Source: Lytechinus variegatus | Lineage: Eukaryota > Echinodermata > Echinoidea > Temnopleuroida > Toxopneustidae | Reading direction: 5' to 3' | NCBI RefSeq assembly: GCF_018143015.1 | Contig: NC_054742.1 | Location: 53,887,195-53,951,194, forward strand | Length of the DNA: 64,000 nucleotides | Shown here: positions 24,480 through 35,900 of the stretch, piece by piece | Layout of the letters: the number at the start of each line of letters is the position of its first letter | Position numbering within the stretch: position 1 is the first letter of the stretch | The notes under the pieces: generated by a model | Told to the model about the DNA's origin: nothing | Databases searched by the model: none | The model's input: the letters and a program-made list of their open reading frames with translations, nothing else | Position numbers and translations under genes: made by a program

Positions 24480-24832
24480 AGTCAACGTGGATAACGAACC
24501 CAACCTGGCCAGTGCAAGTCTGGTCAATGTATGGAAAGGCTATCAGGACCAACGACGACGCGGAAGGTTACAACCACAGACTCAACAGAAGAGCGGGAGG
24601 GAAGAGTATGGGCGTGTACCAGTTGTCGTCATTGCTCTTCAAGGAGTCACAGCTCGTGGATCTAACGGTGTGCATGGTGGACAGGCATCTTATAACCCGC
24701 CATCAGAGAAGACAGACCAGGACGATGCAAGTCCGTGTATTCAGAGCCTGGGAGGAGCACCGAGACGAAGAGAGGACCACACAAGACCTTCTGACTGTCT
24801 GTGCACACAGCTATGGCCATGAACAAGCTTAG
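24480..24832 (+). pseudogene. MULE-like transposase C-terminal fragment
   Basis: About 117 codons after an acceptor-like CTACCTAG, reading STWITNPTWPVQVWSMYG, then AIRTNDDAEGYNHRLNRRAG and a helical tail with RHQRRQTR, stop TAG. The R-TN-x-x-EG-(F/Y/W)-H-x-(K/R)-LN motif is the conserved C-terminal part of Mutator-like (MULE) transposases. The fragment has no stop or frameshift. The acidic catalytic domain upstream was not found in the window, so it is an isolated exon of a transposon or of a domesticated gene. Confidence 0.55.
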
Positions 24833-24944
24833 CCTTTTAGTAGAGGAGTTGCAGTAAACAATCATGAGAAACTTTGTAAACTTTGTAATATTGTTGTGAA
24901 ATATACTATATGGTAATACATATATAAATGTATTTGGACCGCAT

Positions 24945-25160
24945 GACTTGCCAGTCTTAAGGCGCATGTACGTACACCCGTGCCGTATGACCGCGTACGA
25001 CCATGACCCTGGCTCGGGCGAGTTCACACAAGCAGAACTGGATTTGGATTGCAAGCAGAAAGGACCTACCAATCCCCGGTTCCAAGTTCTCTCTTGATTC
25101 ACAGCAAGATAAGTCCGTGAGTATTAAGTTATAACCACTGGGACAAAATCACAACAATAT
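24945..25160. repeat. Direct repeat flanking the MULE-like fragment (right copy)
   Basis: Counterpart of 22320-22560. Identity is patchy with indels. Together they bracket the fragment at 24480-24832. Confidence 0.5.
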
Positions 25161-25440
25161 TATGAAATCTTAGCTCAAATTTCTAAGCAATGACACATTT
25201 CCTACTATTTCTTTTCTAAGATCCCTTGTCATATGTTATAAATTATTACTACAATAATATTGCATTTATACATTTTGCTTTCTCTCATTGGAACCTGGTT
25301 TCCAGATATGTATTAATTGTGATTGATTATTGAATGATACCAAATGATAAAATTATATGTGAGACTTTGAATTGTTATTATTATTAAATGTTAAATATGA
25401 AAAGTACAATCTACATTGAACAAGTGGAATGCCTCTGGCC

Positions 25441-26479
25441 GTCTCACCTGCATCACGCTGTTCAATATAGCAGCAGTGCTGACTTTGAATACTACTCTAA
25501 CTCGCACAAGATGTTCAGTGATACATGGTTACTCTTATGTCCACTTTTTATGAACTAGACCAATAAACTTACAGAGATATGATGGTTATTCAACAAAAAA
25601 CCCAACATGGCCAAAGTTCATTGACCTTACATGACCTTTGACCTTGATCATGTGACCTGAAACTCGAACAGGGTGTTCAGTGATACTTGATTACTCTTAT
25701 GTACAAGTTTCATGAATCAGATCCATAAACTTTCAAAGTTATGATGGTAATTCAACAGATACACCCAATTCGGCCAAAGTTCATTGACCTTTGACCTTGG
25801 TCATGTGACCTGAAACGCGCACAGGATGTTCAGTGATACTTGATTACTCTAATGTCCAAGTTTAATGAACTAGACCAATAAACTTTCAAAGTTATGATGG
25901 TAATTCAACAGATACCCCCGATTCGGCCAAAGTTCATTGACCCTAAATGACCTTTGACCTTAATCATGAGACCTCAAACTTGCACAAAATTTTCAGTGAT
26001 GCTTGATTACTATTATGTCCAAGGGAAATCAACAGATATCCCCAATTCGGCCAAAGTTCATTGACCCTAAATGACCTTTGACCTTGGTCATGTGACGTGA
26101 ACCTCATGTAGGATGTTCAGTGATACTTGATTAACCTTATGTCCAAGTTTCATGAACTAGGTCCATATATTTTCTAAGTTATGACATTTCAAAAACTTAA
26201 CCTCAGGTTAAGATTTCGATGTTGATTCCTCCAACATGGTCTAAGTTCATTGACCCTAAATGACCTTTGACCTTGGTCATGTGACATGAAACTCTAAAAG
26301 GATGTTCAGTAATACTTGATTAACCTTATGGCCAAGTTTTATTAACCAGGTCCATATACTTTCTAAGTTATGACGTCATTTCAAAAACTTAACCTCAGGT
26401 TAAGATTTGATGTTGACGCCGCCGCCGCCGTCGTCGGAAAAGCGGCGCCTATAGTCTCACTTTGCTTCGCAGGTGAGAC
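25441..26479. mobile_element. 1.04-kb element with 11-bp terminal inverted repeats and internal tandem units
   Basis: Perfect inverted ends GTCTCACCTGC (25441-25451) and GCAGGTGAGAC (26469-26479) enclose about six units of roughly 125-190 bp. Each unit contains CAAAGTTCATTGACC, TGACCTTTGACCT, TCATGTGACCTGAAAC-type and GATGTTCAGTGATACTTGAT motifs. Near the right end lies a GCCGCCGCCGCCGTCGTCGG run. No protein is encoded; it is probably a non-autonomous DNA transposon. Confidence 0.75.
25632..26273. promoter_or_regulatory. Five identical DR1-type motifs inside the element
   Basis: TGACCTTTGACCT occurs at 25632, 25785, 25948, 26072 and 26261. Its complement AGGTCAAAGGTCA is an ideal DR1, the direct repeat with one-base spacer bound by RXR heterodimers, HNF4 and COUP-TF receptors. 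At 25638 the second half-site continues as TGACCTTGA, the extended monomer site of ERR/SF-1/FTZ-F1 receptors. Motif match is seen directly; binding is not known. Confidence 0.4.
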
Positions 26480-27216
26480 AAAAAAACCCTGAAATTCTTA
26501 GAATGTGCCATATATCTGTCTTCATACAAAGGTCACTTTTTTCCAAAGTTAAAGCACCTATACATGGTAAATTATCATACTAATTGCCATAAAAACAATG
26601 AGTAACCTCATATTTAATGTTCCTAGTTGTTTTACGGAACATCTTGTTTATATTGTGCAGTTTGCTCAGGGAAAATATAGGGTGTTTTAAATAGTGTGTG
26701 TAATGATCATTATGTGAAACATATATTATGTATGTTATACTTAACTGTTGCTTTAGGAACATAAACGATATCAATAAGTCTCAGTTAAATGATCGTTCAT
26801 GAAAACTGTTTGAAATGTGTAAGTTGTAACAAGTTGAGAAATGTACCCTACGAGGTTATTTGTGGTTGGCACACATGAATCATTGCATGTGCTTTTACAG
26901 CCTTTTTTGCTATAAAGAGGAAGTATTGAGCATATTCTTGACAAAGATTAATTATTAAAGTGAATAGGATATGTATTTTGAACCATGAAATTTGTTTTTA
27001 CCATCCATTTTGAAGTGGTAACATACTTTACATGTAACTTACATTACTGTTATTCTGCGACAACTGTTCTTAATTTGGCAACAGTTTGGTTAGTCAGTAG
27101 TGTTTTTTAAAGAAGTTTATATGCATCTTTGAAGAGCTTTATCCAGTTCAGTCAGCAAAAGTAGTTTTCAAGAGATTTATTAAAAATGGATGTATATCAC
27201 TTGCTAAAAAAAAAAA

Positions 27217-27903
27217 AGAAACAAGTTTGAACCATGTTGTGAATACGAAGTCTTCTGGCACCAAGAATGTTCTCATCATGACAACAGCTCAGAGGCACCC
27301 CATCCTTGGAGTGACGACTGACGATTCGAAGGAGAAGCCTGCCATCTTCAAGTTACATGACTATACATAGGGTGGCACAGATATCGTAGATCAACGGGCT
27401 CAGAGTTTCACATGTAAGGTAAAATCTAACAGATGGACTATAGTTGCCCTCGGGTACCTCCTAGACACATGTCGCATCAATGCCACGACCATCTATGCAC
27501 TGAACACAGACAAGGAGCAAAGGAAGATTGACTCCTTTGAGTTTGGCCTGACCTTGGGAGAACAGATCATCAAGCCACAAAGAAGGTACGTTCTCTTTGT
27601 GGTTTGACAACACCAGTGATGGAGAGTCCTTGGCAATGAACCGCTTGCTGTTCAACAACATGACCTTGATGATTTGCTAGAACCTGTGGTTGAAAGAAGG
27701 TGATGCGGTCTGGAAGATTACCATGGTGATGGATGCAAGATGATAAAAACGAGTCTGCCCAAGTTCCAGCAGCAATGTCAGCTTTGTGGAGAAGCATGCA
27801 AGTAGCATGTTGTACAAATCTGCATCAAGTGCTACCAAAAAGCAAACGGACTAAATTCTTACCAACAGACCAACTCGATGGACAATGTTGAGGGTGCCAT
27901 GTA
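27217..27903 (+). pseudogene. piggyBac-like transposase relic
   Basis: Reads NVLIMTTAQRHP, then KPAIFKLHDYT, an in-frame TAG at 27368-27370, and GGTDIVDQRAQSF, NRWTIVALGYLLDTCRINAT and QRKIDSFEFGLTLGEQI. The GG-x-D-x-V-D-Q motif with the following Arg-Trp and helix is the hallmark of DDE_Tnp_1_7 (piggyBac) transposases, where the D of GGxD is catalytic. After a stop and shifts, QQCQLCGEAC and CIKCYQKAN recall the C-terminal Cys-rich domain. The N-terminal half is missing. The element is dead. Confidence 0.75.
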
Positions 27904-28043
27904 ACATTATAAATGTAGATGTATTATACATACTGTGATTCATTGCCCCCCCCCTGTTACAGTTACTACTTCCCAAGATGATTTTAATTTGAACGACACA
28001 TTTGCCTCACCCAGACACCTGATTTCTATGCAAAGCGTAACTA

Positions 28044-28207
28044 CTGGTGCCTGTTGCATAAAACTTTTTACCAAAGAAAACTCTGGTAAAAGCTGAAAAC
28101 TAAGGTTAGTCTGATTTCTGCCATTGACTTTAACACAGGGCAAAAACTCAGGTAAAAACAACCAGAGTTTTCTCAGGTAAAAAGTTTTATGCAATGGGCC
28201 CCTGGTA
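28044..28207. mobile_element. Foldback mini-element (CATAAAACTTTTTACC family)
   Basis: GCCTGTTGCATAAAACTTTT at the left pairs with AAAAGTTTTATGCAATGGGC at the right; the next segments, AAAACTCTGGT and ACCAGAGTTTT, also pair. Flanks are CTACTGGT and CTGGTACT. It fits a short hairpin MITE of about 160 bp. Confidence 0.7.
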
Positions 28208-28329
28208 CTTAAATCAGATAATCATTCCTTAACTATAATAACAACAAAGGATTTGCTTGTAGTAGACCAATGCTGTCATTGACTACAATGAACTAGTCTG
28301 CAGAAAAAAGTTCAAGATTCGTTCCACCA

Positions 28330-28760
28330 ATACATTTAGGATATGTCACATGAAAAGAAAAAATTCAGGAATGTGTTGAAGATAAAATACAGAAATGAAA
28401 CACTTGAGACCATGAAACTACTTGATTGTATGTGCTTGTTGATGTTCATAGACTCTGTATCAAATCTCTTTAGACCATTTTTTTTGGTTTTAATTGTTAC
28501 TTTTATCTTTTTACTGTTGTTATATTGTATGTCATATTCAAGGAAGAACAGAGTAATTATGTTAATGACTCTGAAATGGGCAATCCTTTCAATTATTTTA
28601 TCTATTCAACATACTTGCAATTCATTTTGTTTATTTCAATTGATGCCATCTATGTTATATATATTTATGTATTGTTTTATAATAATAAGAAAATAAATAA
28701 ACAAACAAACGATACTTCCGTTTATTTTGCCATTATTTCTTTCACTTGTAAGCTTCCTCT
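28330..28760 (+). other. AT-rich segment with A-rich tail, possible retroelement 3' end
   Basis: A T-rich open stretch is followed at about 28685-28712 by AATAAATAAACAAACAAAC, a tail like that of a non-LTR element or a UTR. The open frames are hydrophobic because of T-richness and show no motif. Confidence 0.3.
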
Positions 28761-29046
28761 GAAGGACTAATTATGAATGATTTGAGAGCCAAATGAGCTG
28801 AAATATGATATCTCTACTGTTAATGATTTATGTAACAATTGGCTTTCCATAATTAAACCACAACTTTAAACCTGAGTTTAAGTTAAACCTGACTTCAGAA
28901 TACAGGCCTTAGTCTGTTGGTGCAAGTTACATTATAACTACAGGCTAACTATGGCCATTACTTACACAATACTGGCAAATCCATGGATTGGAGCAACAGG
29001 AATTGTGAGGGGTGTGTGGGCAATTTCACGCCCTTAGGTTTTCATC

Positions 29047-29448
29047 TTAAAGATGAATTCCAGTTTTGGTAACGATCTCAAAATGACTTTTTACAAAATC
29101 TAATATAATGACCACCCAAGTGCCTGTTTGTATGAATAAAAAATATGTGCCAAAGGATTATGGAAGAAATTGTGTAATTGCTGAGAAATAAGCAAAATAA
29201 GCGCGGATTCGGTCACTTCCGTCGGGTCTTTATTCCAGCAATATTAATACACTGTCCCACGTGTGCCTATCTGTGTTGGTGATCTTCAGTGTGAACATTT
29301 TTCAGCGTAGATTTCAGGATTTCACAAAGTTCAGCTTATGTAACTGTACCAGATCTAGATCCTCGATGATATTCTGACAATTAAGCCTGGTTTTACAGAC
29401 TTTCTCATGAAATCAGTGTTTACTGCAACTACTGGCATTTCTCTTTAA
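29047..29448. mobile_element. About 400-bp MITE flanked by TTAA
   Basis: Begins TTAAAGATGAATTCCAGTTT and ends ACTGGCATTTCTCTTTAA, so the outer 20 bp are inverted repeats with a few mismatches and both edges are TTAA. It lies downstream of the HDAC11 stop codon on the opposite side and may be partly within its 3' UTR. Confidence 0.6.
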
Positions 29449-29457
29449 GTGTATGTA

Positions 29458-29463
29458 TTTATT
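29458..29463 (-). terminator. Candidate poly(A) signal of HDAC11
   Basis: AATAAA on the minus strand about 395 bases after the stop codon (TTTATT on the plus strand). It is next to the TTAA-flanked MITE. No transcript evidence. Confidence 0.3.
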
Positions 29464-29856
29464 TACTCTTGTATCCTCATACAGCCAAAAGGATCATTGA
29501 TAAACTGGAACTTGAAATTGTTTTCTCCACTAGTGCACTCCTGAATAGCTAATGATTTATGTCAGGAAATTGTCATCAGACAATGTCACATACATTCAAG
29601 TATCATTGGATGTGTAGGGTACAATATGATCACAAAAAGGTGCATCCCTCGAAAAATGGCTGTAGATATTACTCTTTTCACTGTCGTCTTTCTCTCATTC
29701 AGGTCTTAACTTGATATATAATTTGACCATATTTGACAAAAAAAAAACAATTGGGGTCCCATAGCTACATAATGTTGAAATAAGTTAATAAGTTAAGTAC
29801 ATTATATACAAAGTACTGATGGAATGATAAATAGGATTAAACTCTTGAAGTTAACA

Positions 29857-29990
29857 TTATTTACAGAATCCTAGGAATGATCTGAAGAAGCCTCTATTCC
29901 CTTGTGGAGTAGACTCTGAGTTTGATGTGGAAGGTGTCTCTTCTCCCTCTGGGCTTTGTCTAGAACTTGATGAGGGTCCATCTTGCTTGG
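29857..29990 (-). CDS. HDAC11: HDAC11 last coding exon
   Basis: Acceptor TTATTAACAG. It encodes residues 406-449, a Ser/Thr/Pro/Glu-rich tail that starts AKQDGPSSSSRQSPEGEETP and ends FFRSFLGFCK, then TAA. The tail is not conserved in the family but keeps phase with exon 7. A hydrophobic C-terminus with one cysteine could be lipid-modified (speculation). Confidence 0.7.
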
Positions 29991-32900
29991 CTGTTAATAA
30001 ATAAAAAAAAAGCATGGCTGATTATTATACTGGTTGTTACAAATGTGAACTGGTGATATTTTTAATATCATACAATGCCATGATTAAAAAAACAAATTGT
30101 CAAATTCTCCAATATATGTGAATGAGACACCTTACAAAATTGTAATCGCCATCACCATAACAACCACTACTGCTACAATCATCATCTTCATCATATTGCC
30201 ACAGCCACTCTCACAAATATAGCCATCATTCAACACCAATTATGTACATTGATATGAAAGATTGGGAAGATTTTATTCACTCTTTCAACCAACTGTCAGG
30301 GTACAAGCATAATGTAAACAATATACAAAACTTATATGAAACTCATAAGTATATTTCATGCATACATAAATAACACAAAATACTAGTCTGTTTACACAAC
30401 AGAAAGGTCCGCTCGTTTCACTTGCCTGCCACTTTCAGTACAAATTGCACTAACAGTACACATGTTTTTTTCAAAAATATTATTTTCATTGGTTTGTGAC
30501 AAAATTCCAACATAATGAGATGAGCAAAATATAAAAACTTAATTAATTTCTGGAGAACACCTCTTTTTCTAACATTTAAATGCTTTTCCATGAGCAACAC
30601 ACTAGGAATTATCAAAGCTTGGTGTGAACTTTGTGGTAATAATTAATTTTTCTTTCTAGGGACAGACAAACAAGAAGTGGATTTTGCCTCTCAAGTCAAA
30701 AGATGGACAGAGTACACTGCATTTCACAACAAGGCATGTTAGCATCAAAACAGCCTTGGGATCAAAACAGGTAGTGCCTGTGATCTACATCTGATATTTG
30801 AAGTAAGACAGCACCTTTTTGATGTAAGGTCTGTTAATAATTTTTTTATATTCATGGTAACCTTTAAATATCCTGTAATTCTAAAAAGACAACTTGACCA
30901 TGAAGTTGCATTCCAGTCCTGAAAAAATCTTTTTACATGAATTTGACCATATTCACAACAATCTTTATGCCCAGATCATTGCATTGTTCAAGCTAAACAT
31001 TACATATGCCAAATTGATGCATAACAGCTTATTAGTTTGAAGTAACCCTCACAAGATCACATCCCCATGTCACAACCTACAGTGTAACATCTGCAAGTAT
31101 ATACAATTATTACCTTGAAATTCTTCTGCTTCTGTACATGATATCAGTCCTCTCCTCCATAGATTCAGGATTGAAGCTGCAATGATGTCTGCATTGTTTC
31201 TTTGGTAACCTCCGGACGTCACCATGACGATCGGAATGGGTTTAGGTCGGTCGCGTGCAAATTCAAACACCATCATATCGCGTCTGATTATTCCCTGGAA
31301 AGAAACGAAAGAGACAATGACCTCAGATTTGCTAAAAGAAACATTTTCCCACAATACAAATATTCAATTAACTGCTCGCCAAAAAAGCAAAATGTTACCG
31401 CAAGAATGTGGCAAGCTGCACTAAAGCAAAATGACTGCGGAACCCTGAACGTACTTTTTAACTGTAATATTATGTTTATCTGCCCTGCTTGTGTCAGTAA
31501 TGTGACCATGTCCTGGGCTCTCTTTTGTTCTGTAAATGTATATATGTATTGTCATTCTCACACTGTTCCTTTATTGATTTTCACATATATAGTGATGCAA
31601 AACGATTATTAGTCAAATACCTCATTTCGATCTGAAACTCACTTAATAACTGATTACAGATACTGTTTCTGAGATCATGTAGTATCACAAAATTTTGTGT
31701 GAAATGTTCTACTTCTGTGAAGAGGGGACCTACAATCAAATGATCACATCATAACACACATACCTGAGGAGATATAGATAGAGCTCCAAGCGGGTCCCCT
31801 TCTAGGGAATCTGTACCAGCATTGTAGACCAGTATATCAGGTTCAAACTCATTCAATGCTGCTTCTAGGTTACTGTAGGGATAAAACACATATACCACAG
31901 AAGTTATGCGGCAACAATTCTATTTACTTTCAATCTAATACTGGCAAATGCTTTTTGAATAAGCATCTCATTATGATCTTAGTATGAGTACTTTATTTCG
32001 TGAATTAACTTGATAGAAGAGAACTCATAGTTTCTCTGGAACAATGGTACAGGAATTTAAAAAAAAAACAACCATAATTACTACTTTCATCCATTGTGTT
32101 TATACCAGAGAACTATACTTCGACCTTGAGGAAGAACAGAGCCATTAAGTGTTTATATATTAATTTTTTTGAATTTTACAATGTATTTTGTTTTGATTTT
32201 CATAAGGTATATAAAAACAAAACCAAACTATACCATGCAAATGTTGAGAGTGCAACAACATTTTTTTTCATATCTTTGACTAATCTTCCTTTTCAATGGT
32301 ACAAAGAGGAAAACACCATTAAAAAAATAATTACAGGACCAACTGACATTAGTGCCTAAAAATCGGTGTACAAATATTCAGATGTAAATGGAACCAACCT
32401 TGCTACCAATGTCATATACTGCTCATCAGCGATGAAATAATTCACTTCTACCTTTCGACTAATGCCCCCTGTGAAGGAAAATCAAACAAAATACAAAATC
32501 AACTCCATACATAATGAACATTATGATCAACGGGTACCAAAATAAGGATAAAATGTAAATTTGCTAACATTGTAACTTGTAATATACATGTATCTTGGTA
32601 TAGAAATTTGAAACTACGGAATCCTGGAACAGAAAAATGATATTTGTACAAATGTTGCTGCTCATGGCTCCCTTCCTTCCCTGATGTAGTAATTAAGATT
32701 CAAGAAAACACCACCTATCATATCATTCATCCTATTCACCATAAAAGCATTGCATTCCCTAACAGGTACTCACTTTTTGCAAATCCATCCCGGGGGTATA
32801 TATGCCTGTTGTAGACATCCAGTATATAGACCGACTCTTTGTCTTGCATGAAGTCCCTCTCATGGCCGTTGCCTTGATGCGCGTCCAGGTCCAGGATCAT

Positions 32901-35900
32901 GGCCTTCTTGATGGTACCTTGATGGAAGAGGAAGCGAAGAGCCAAGGTGATGTCAGCGTAAGCACAGAAGCCCCCTCCTTGCTTACTGGAACAATGATGG
33001 AAGCCACCACCTATATTGATAGCCCATCCCCTCTCCATGGCTAGTTTGGCAGCCTGTAGGTGAAACAATAACATTGACAAATGATAAATAAGTACAAGAT
33101 ATAGTAACAAAGGGTTAGCCTTAGGCGATGTTAGCAAGGACACCGAAGACACCTCCATGTTTGCCAGAACGGTGATTAAAATCATGTCCAATATCGACTG
33201 TCTAACATCTTCCCTATGGCTAGTATAGCAGTCTGTATATGAGAGAGTATATTTAAAGCCTGTCTTTAGCTTTGATAAAGGATTAGTAATATGAACTATA
33301 CTCAAGTATCATAGAACATTACAGTAGTACAAAAGCATAGAAGTCACTGAAGTAATTTTTTTTATTAGCTGTTAAATATGGCATTTTGAGGGGCCATTGG
33401 GATCTAAATTTAAATCTAGTATTATCATCTCTCAGTAATGTTTCTATTTTCATTTAAAATAGCAGTTTGAACACATATATTACCTATTTAGTTACATGTA
33501 ATTGGATATTAGAACGCTACTGACAAAGATAAATCTATATTCTGAAATTTCCAACTGATTCCATGCTTAACAAGGTGTTCTATAAACAAAGACGAAATAT
33601 GCAGATATTTCATTTTGATCAGGCACCGGATCAAATTAAAATCTGACATAAAATCAGTAAATTTATCCAATAAAACACATTTTTTGTCCATATCCTTCAC
33701 ATCACAACTGTTTTGGGGCAAAAACATTAATATAATCTAGTAATTAAATAGAATAGTGACATTTTTGTGGGGATTTACCAAACACTAATGATAGACTGTA
33801 AAAGTACATGTGCAACATTGATAGATGACAGATGAGAAGTGCGTATTTGTGAAGTACATGCACATATATTTTATCAACATAAAATGTTAGGAGAAACAGA
33901 GAAAAAGCGCCTCCTTTTCTTTTCGAGAAACAACTCTCAAAGGTGAATCAAAGGGCATACTGAATTTTCCTGAAATAGAATCGTCTTTCTTGCTTGCTAG
34001 AACATTGATAAAAGCCAAGGCTAATGTTGAGTGCTAAACCTCTCTCCATGACTTGTTTTGCATCCTAAGTTTAAAAATAGAATAATCCTAATAAAATCAT
34101 AGAGCTTTTCATATTAGCCTTTAATAAATGTGATGCTAGTACATATAGGGACAGAAGACTTTCCTCCATCAGTGGTGACAGCCACTACTTGTTTTCACTC
34201 CATACTTCCTACCTAGAATAGGCAGCTCACCATGGAGTAAATACAGTAGGCTTGATAGATGACAGAGCTTTAAAAGGAAGCACGTGACTTGAGGAGAGTG
34301 ATGCTAAAATAAGCACTAAAATGGCCGTTCATTACTGTTCTATAAAAATAGGTATGGAAGCCAAGTTTCCTGTTTTTTCTCTGCCCTTTCTAGTTAGTTT
34401 GGAATGAAGCATGCTAGCATCACTTAAAAATTAATGCACAGTGAAGCTCTTTGCTTACAAAAGTGATGGAAACTATATTATTTTTGCTGCCAAATCTCAT
34501 ACCATGGCTAGCAGCCTGTCAACAATATATATATTTTTAAAAATCTTACAAATCACATGTTATATTGAGAATCTAGGTCTCATTTTATGAATCTAATTAC
34601 AAAATAATATTTTGGGAATAACATAAGGTGGTACAAACATATTTTTTTGCACAAAAAAAATAATCAAGCTTTTACAAAATGCAAAAAAATATATAATAAA
34701 CAAAGAAAAAATAACACCTGCGTAATTACTCGCACAAGTGAAGAAAAGCCAACACATTGATCACCTAACTCTTTCAACTCCATTTCTATCTAAAAATCCA
34801 TGAACAGCACAATACATCATTGAATTAATCATAATTTGTTAAATCTAGGTCAGTGCTCTGCACCAGATAGAATCATAGAAATGCAGGTGGAACTATTGAT
34901 TTTCACTTGGTGTAATTTTTTCACAATTATGTTGGCAATGTGCCTTTCAATTGGAAAAGTAATGTGATACAAATGCACATCATTGATAACATTATATTGT
35001 GGAAAAGCAGTTGTGGTATTAAAAACAAAATATCAATTCGGCTCATTTAGCTGTTTCTTGGCAAAATTTCCATTTTGTTTAATTTTCTTATTGCCCAGCT
35101 TGAAAATAGCGGATCTGACTTTGCTTGGTAAAGATACTTACTAGTATGGATCCCCCTGTTTGTAATCTGAGCGGCCGTAACACCTTCTTTTGAACGATGT
35201 AGTTTGGAAGAAGAGCAACTGGAGGTACTTCGGTTATACCAGCTACAGAAATGCTCCACTGAAAAGAAACAAGGAAGAAAAATATCTACAATTTAGGGGA
35301 GGATAATGTCTAATAAATCTTCAATACTGATAAACAGAATTCATATTTCTGTGCCATTAAGGTCTATGGGTAAAGCCTGCTGCCTATGCTTCTGTAACCC
35401 TTATAATTGGAGACATACAGATTTATTTCAATTCATATTCATTCAATACAGGTAATGTAATGAATGTATTCTGATGTGAAATATCATTGGTAAACATGTA
35501 CACATGTCCAAGTCATTGTATTATTCCCTCGCAAATATACATGGAACACATGTATTGTATAGTTCAACAAGGGTTCTGCAATTATGGACACATTGTTGCA
35601 ATACTTCTCATATTAATACTTTATTATCATAAGATAACCGGGGGAGGGGAGGGGGGCAGTATACAAAAAAAATTATAGAGCATAAATTCTTCCATGCATA
35701 TTTTCCAAAGACCAACATAATAGCAGTGCATTTTGTCTAGTTGCCTTATCAAATGTGCACATCAAGCGTCTTCATCTTCCCATTAGCTAATTTTTAGAGT
35801 CATTATTTGTTAACACACAAATCTAGGTTTTTTTTTTCAGACTGCAGTTTTAAAATTACCCAGTTCAAACTGGCACTGAAACATACATGTACAATGTTAA

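Noticed and set aside
32736-33305. 189-codon single open frame containing the HDAC11 active site
   Set aside because: Only 32774-33053 is exon. The rest is intron, and its openness comes from a decayed exon copy in another frame.
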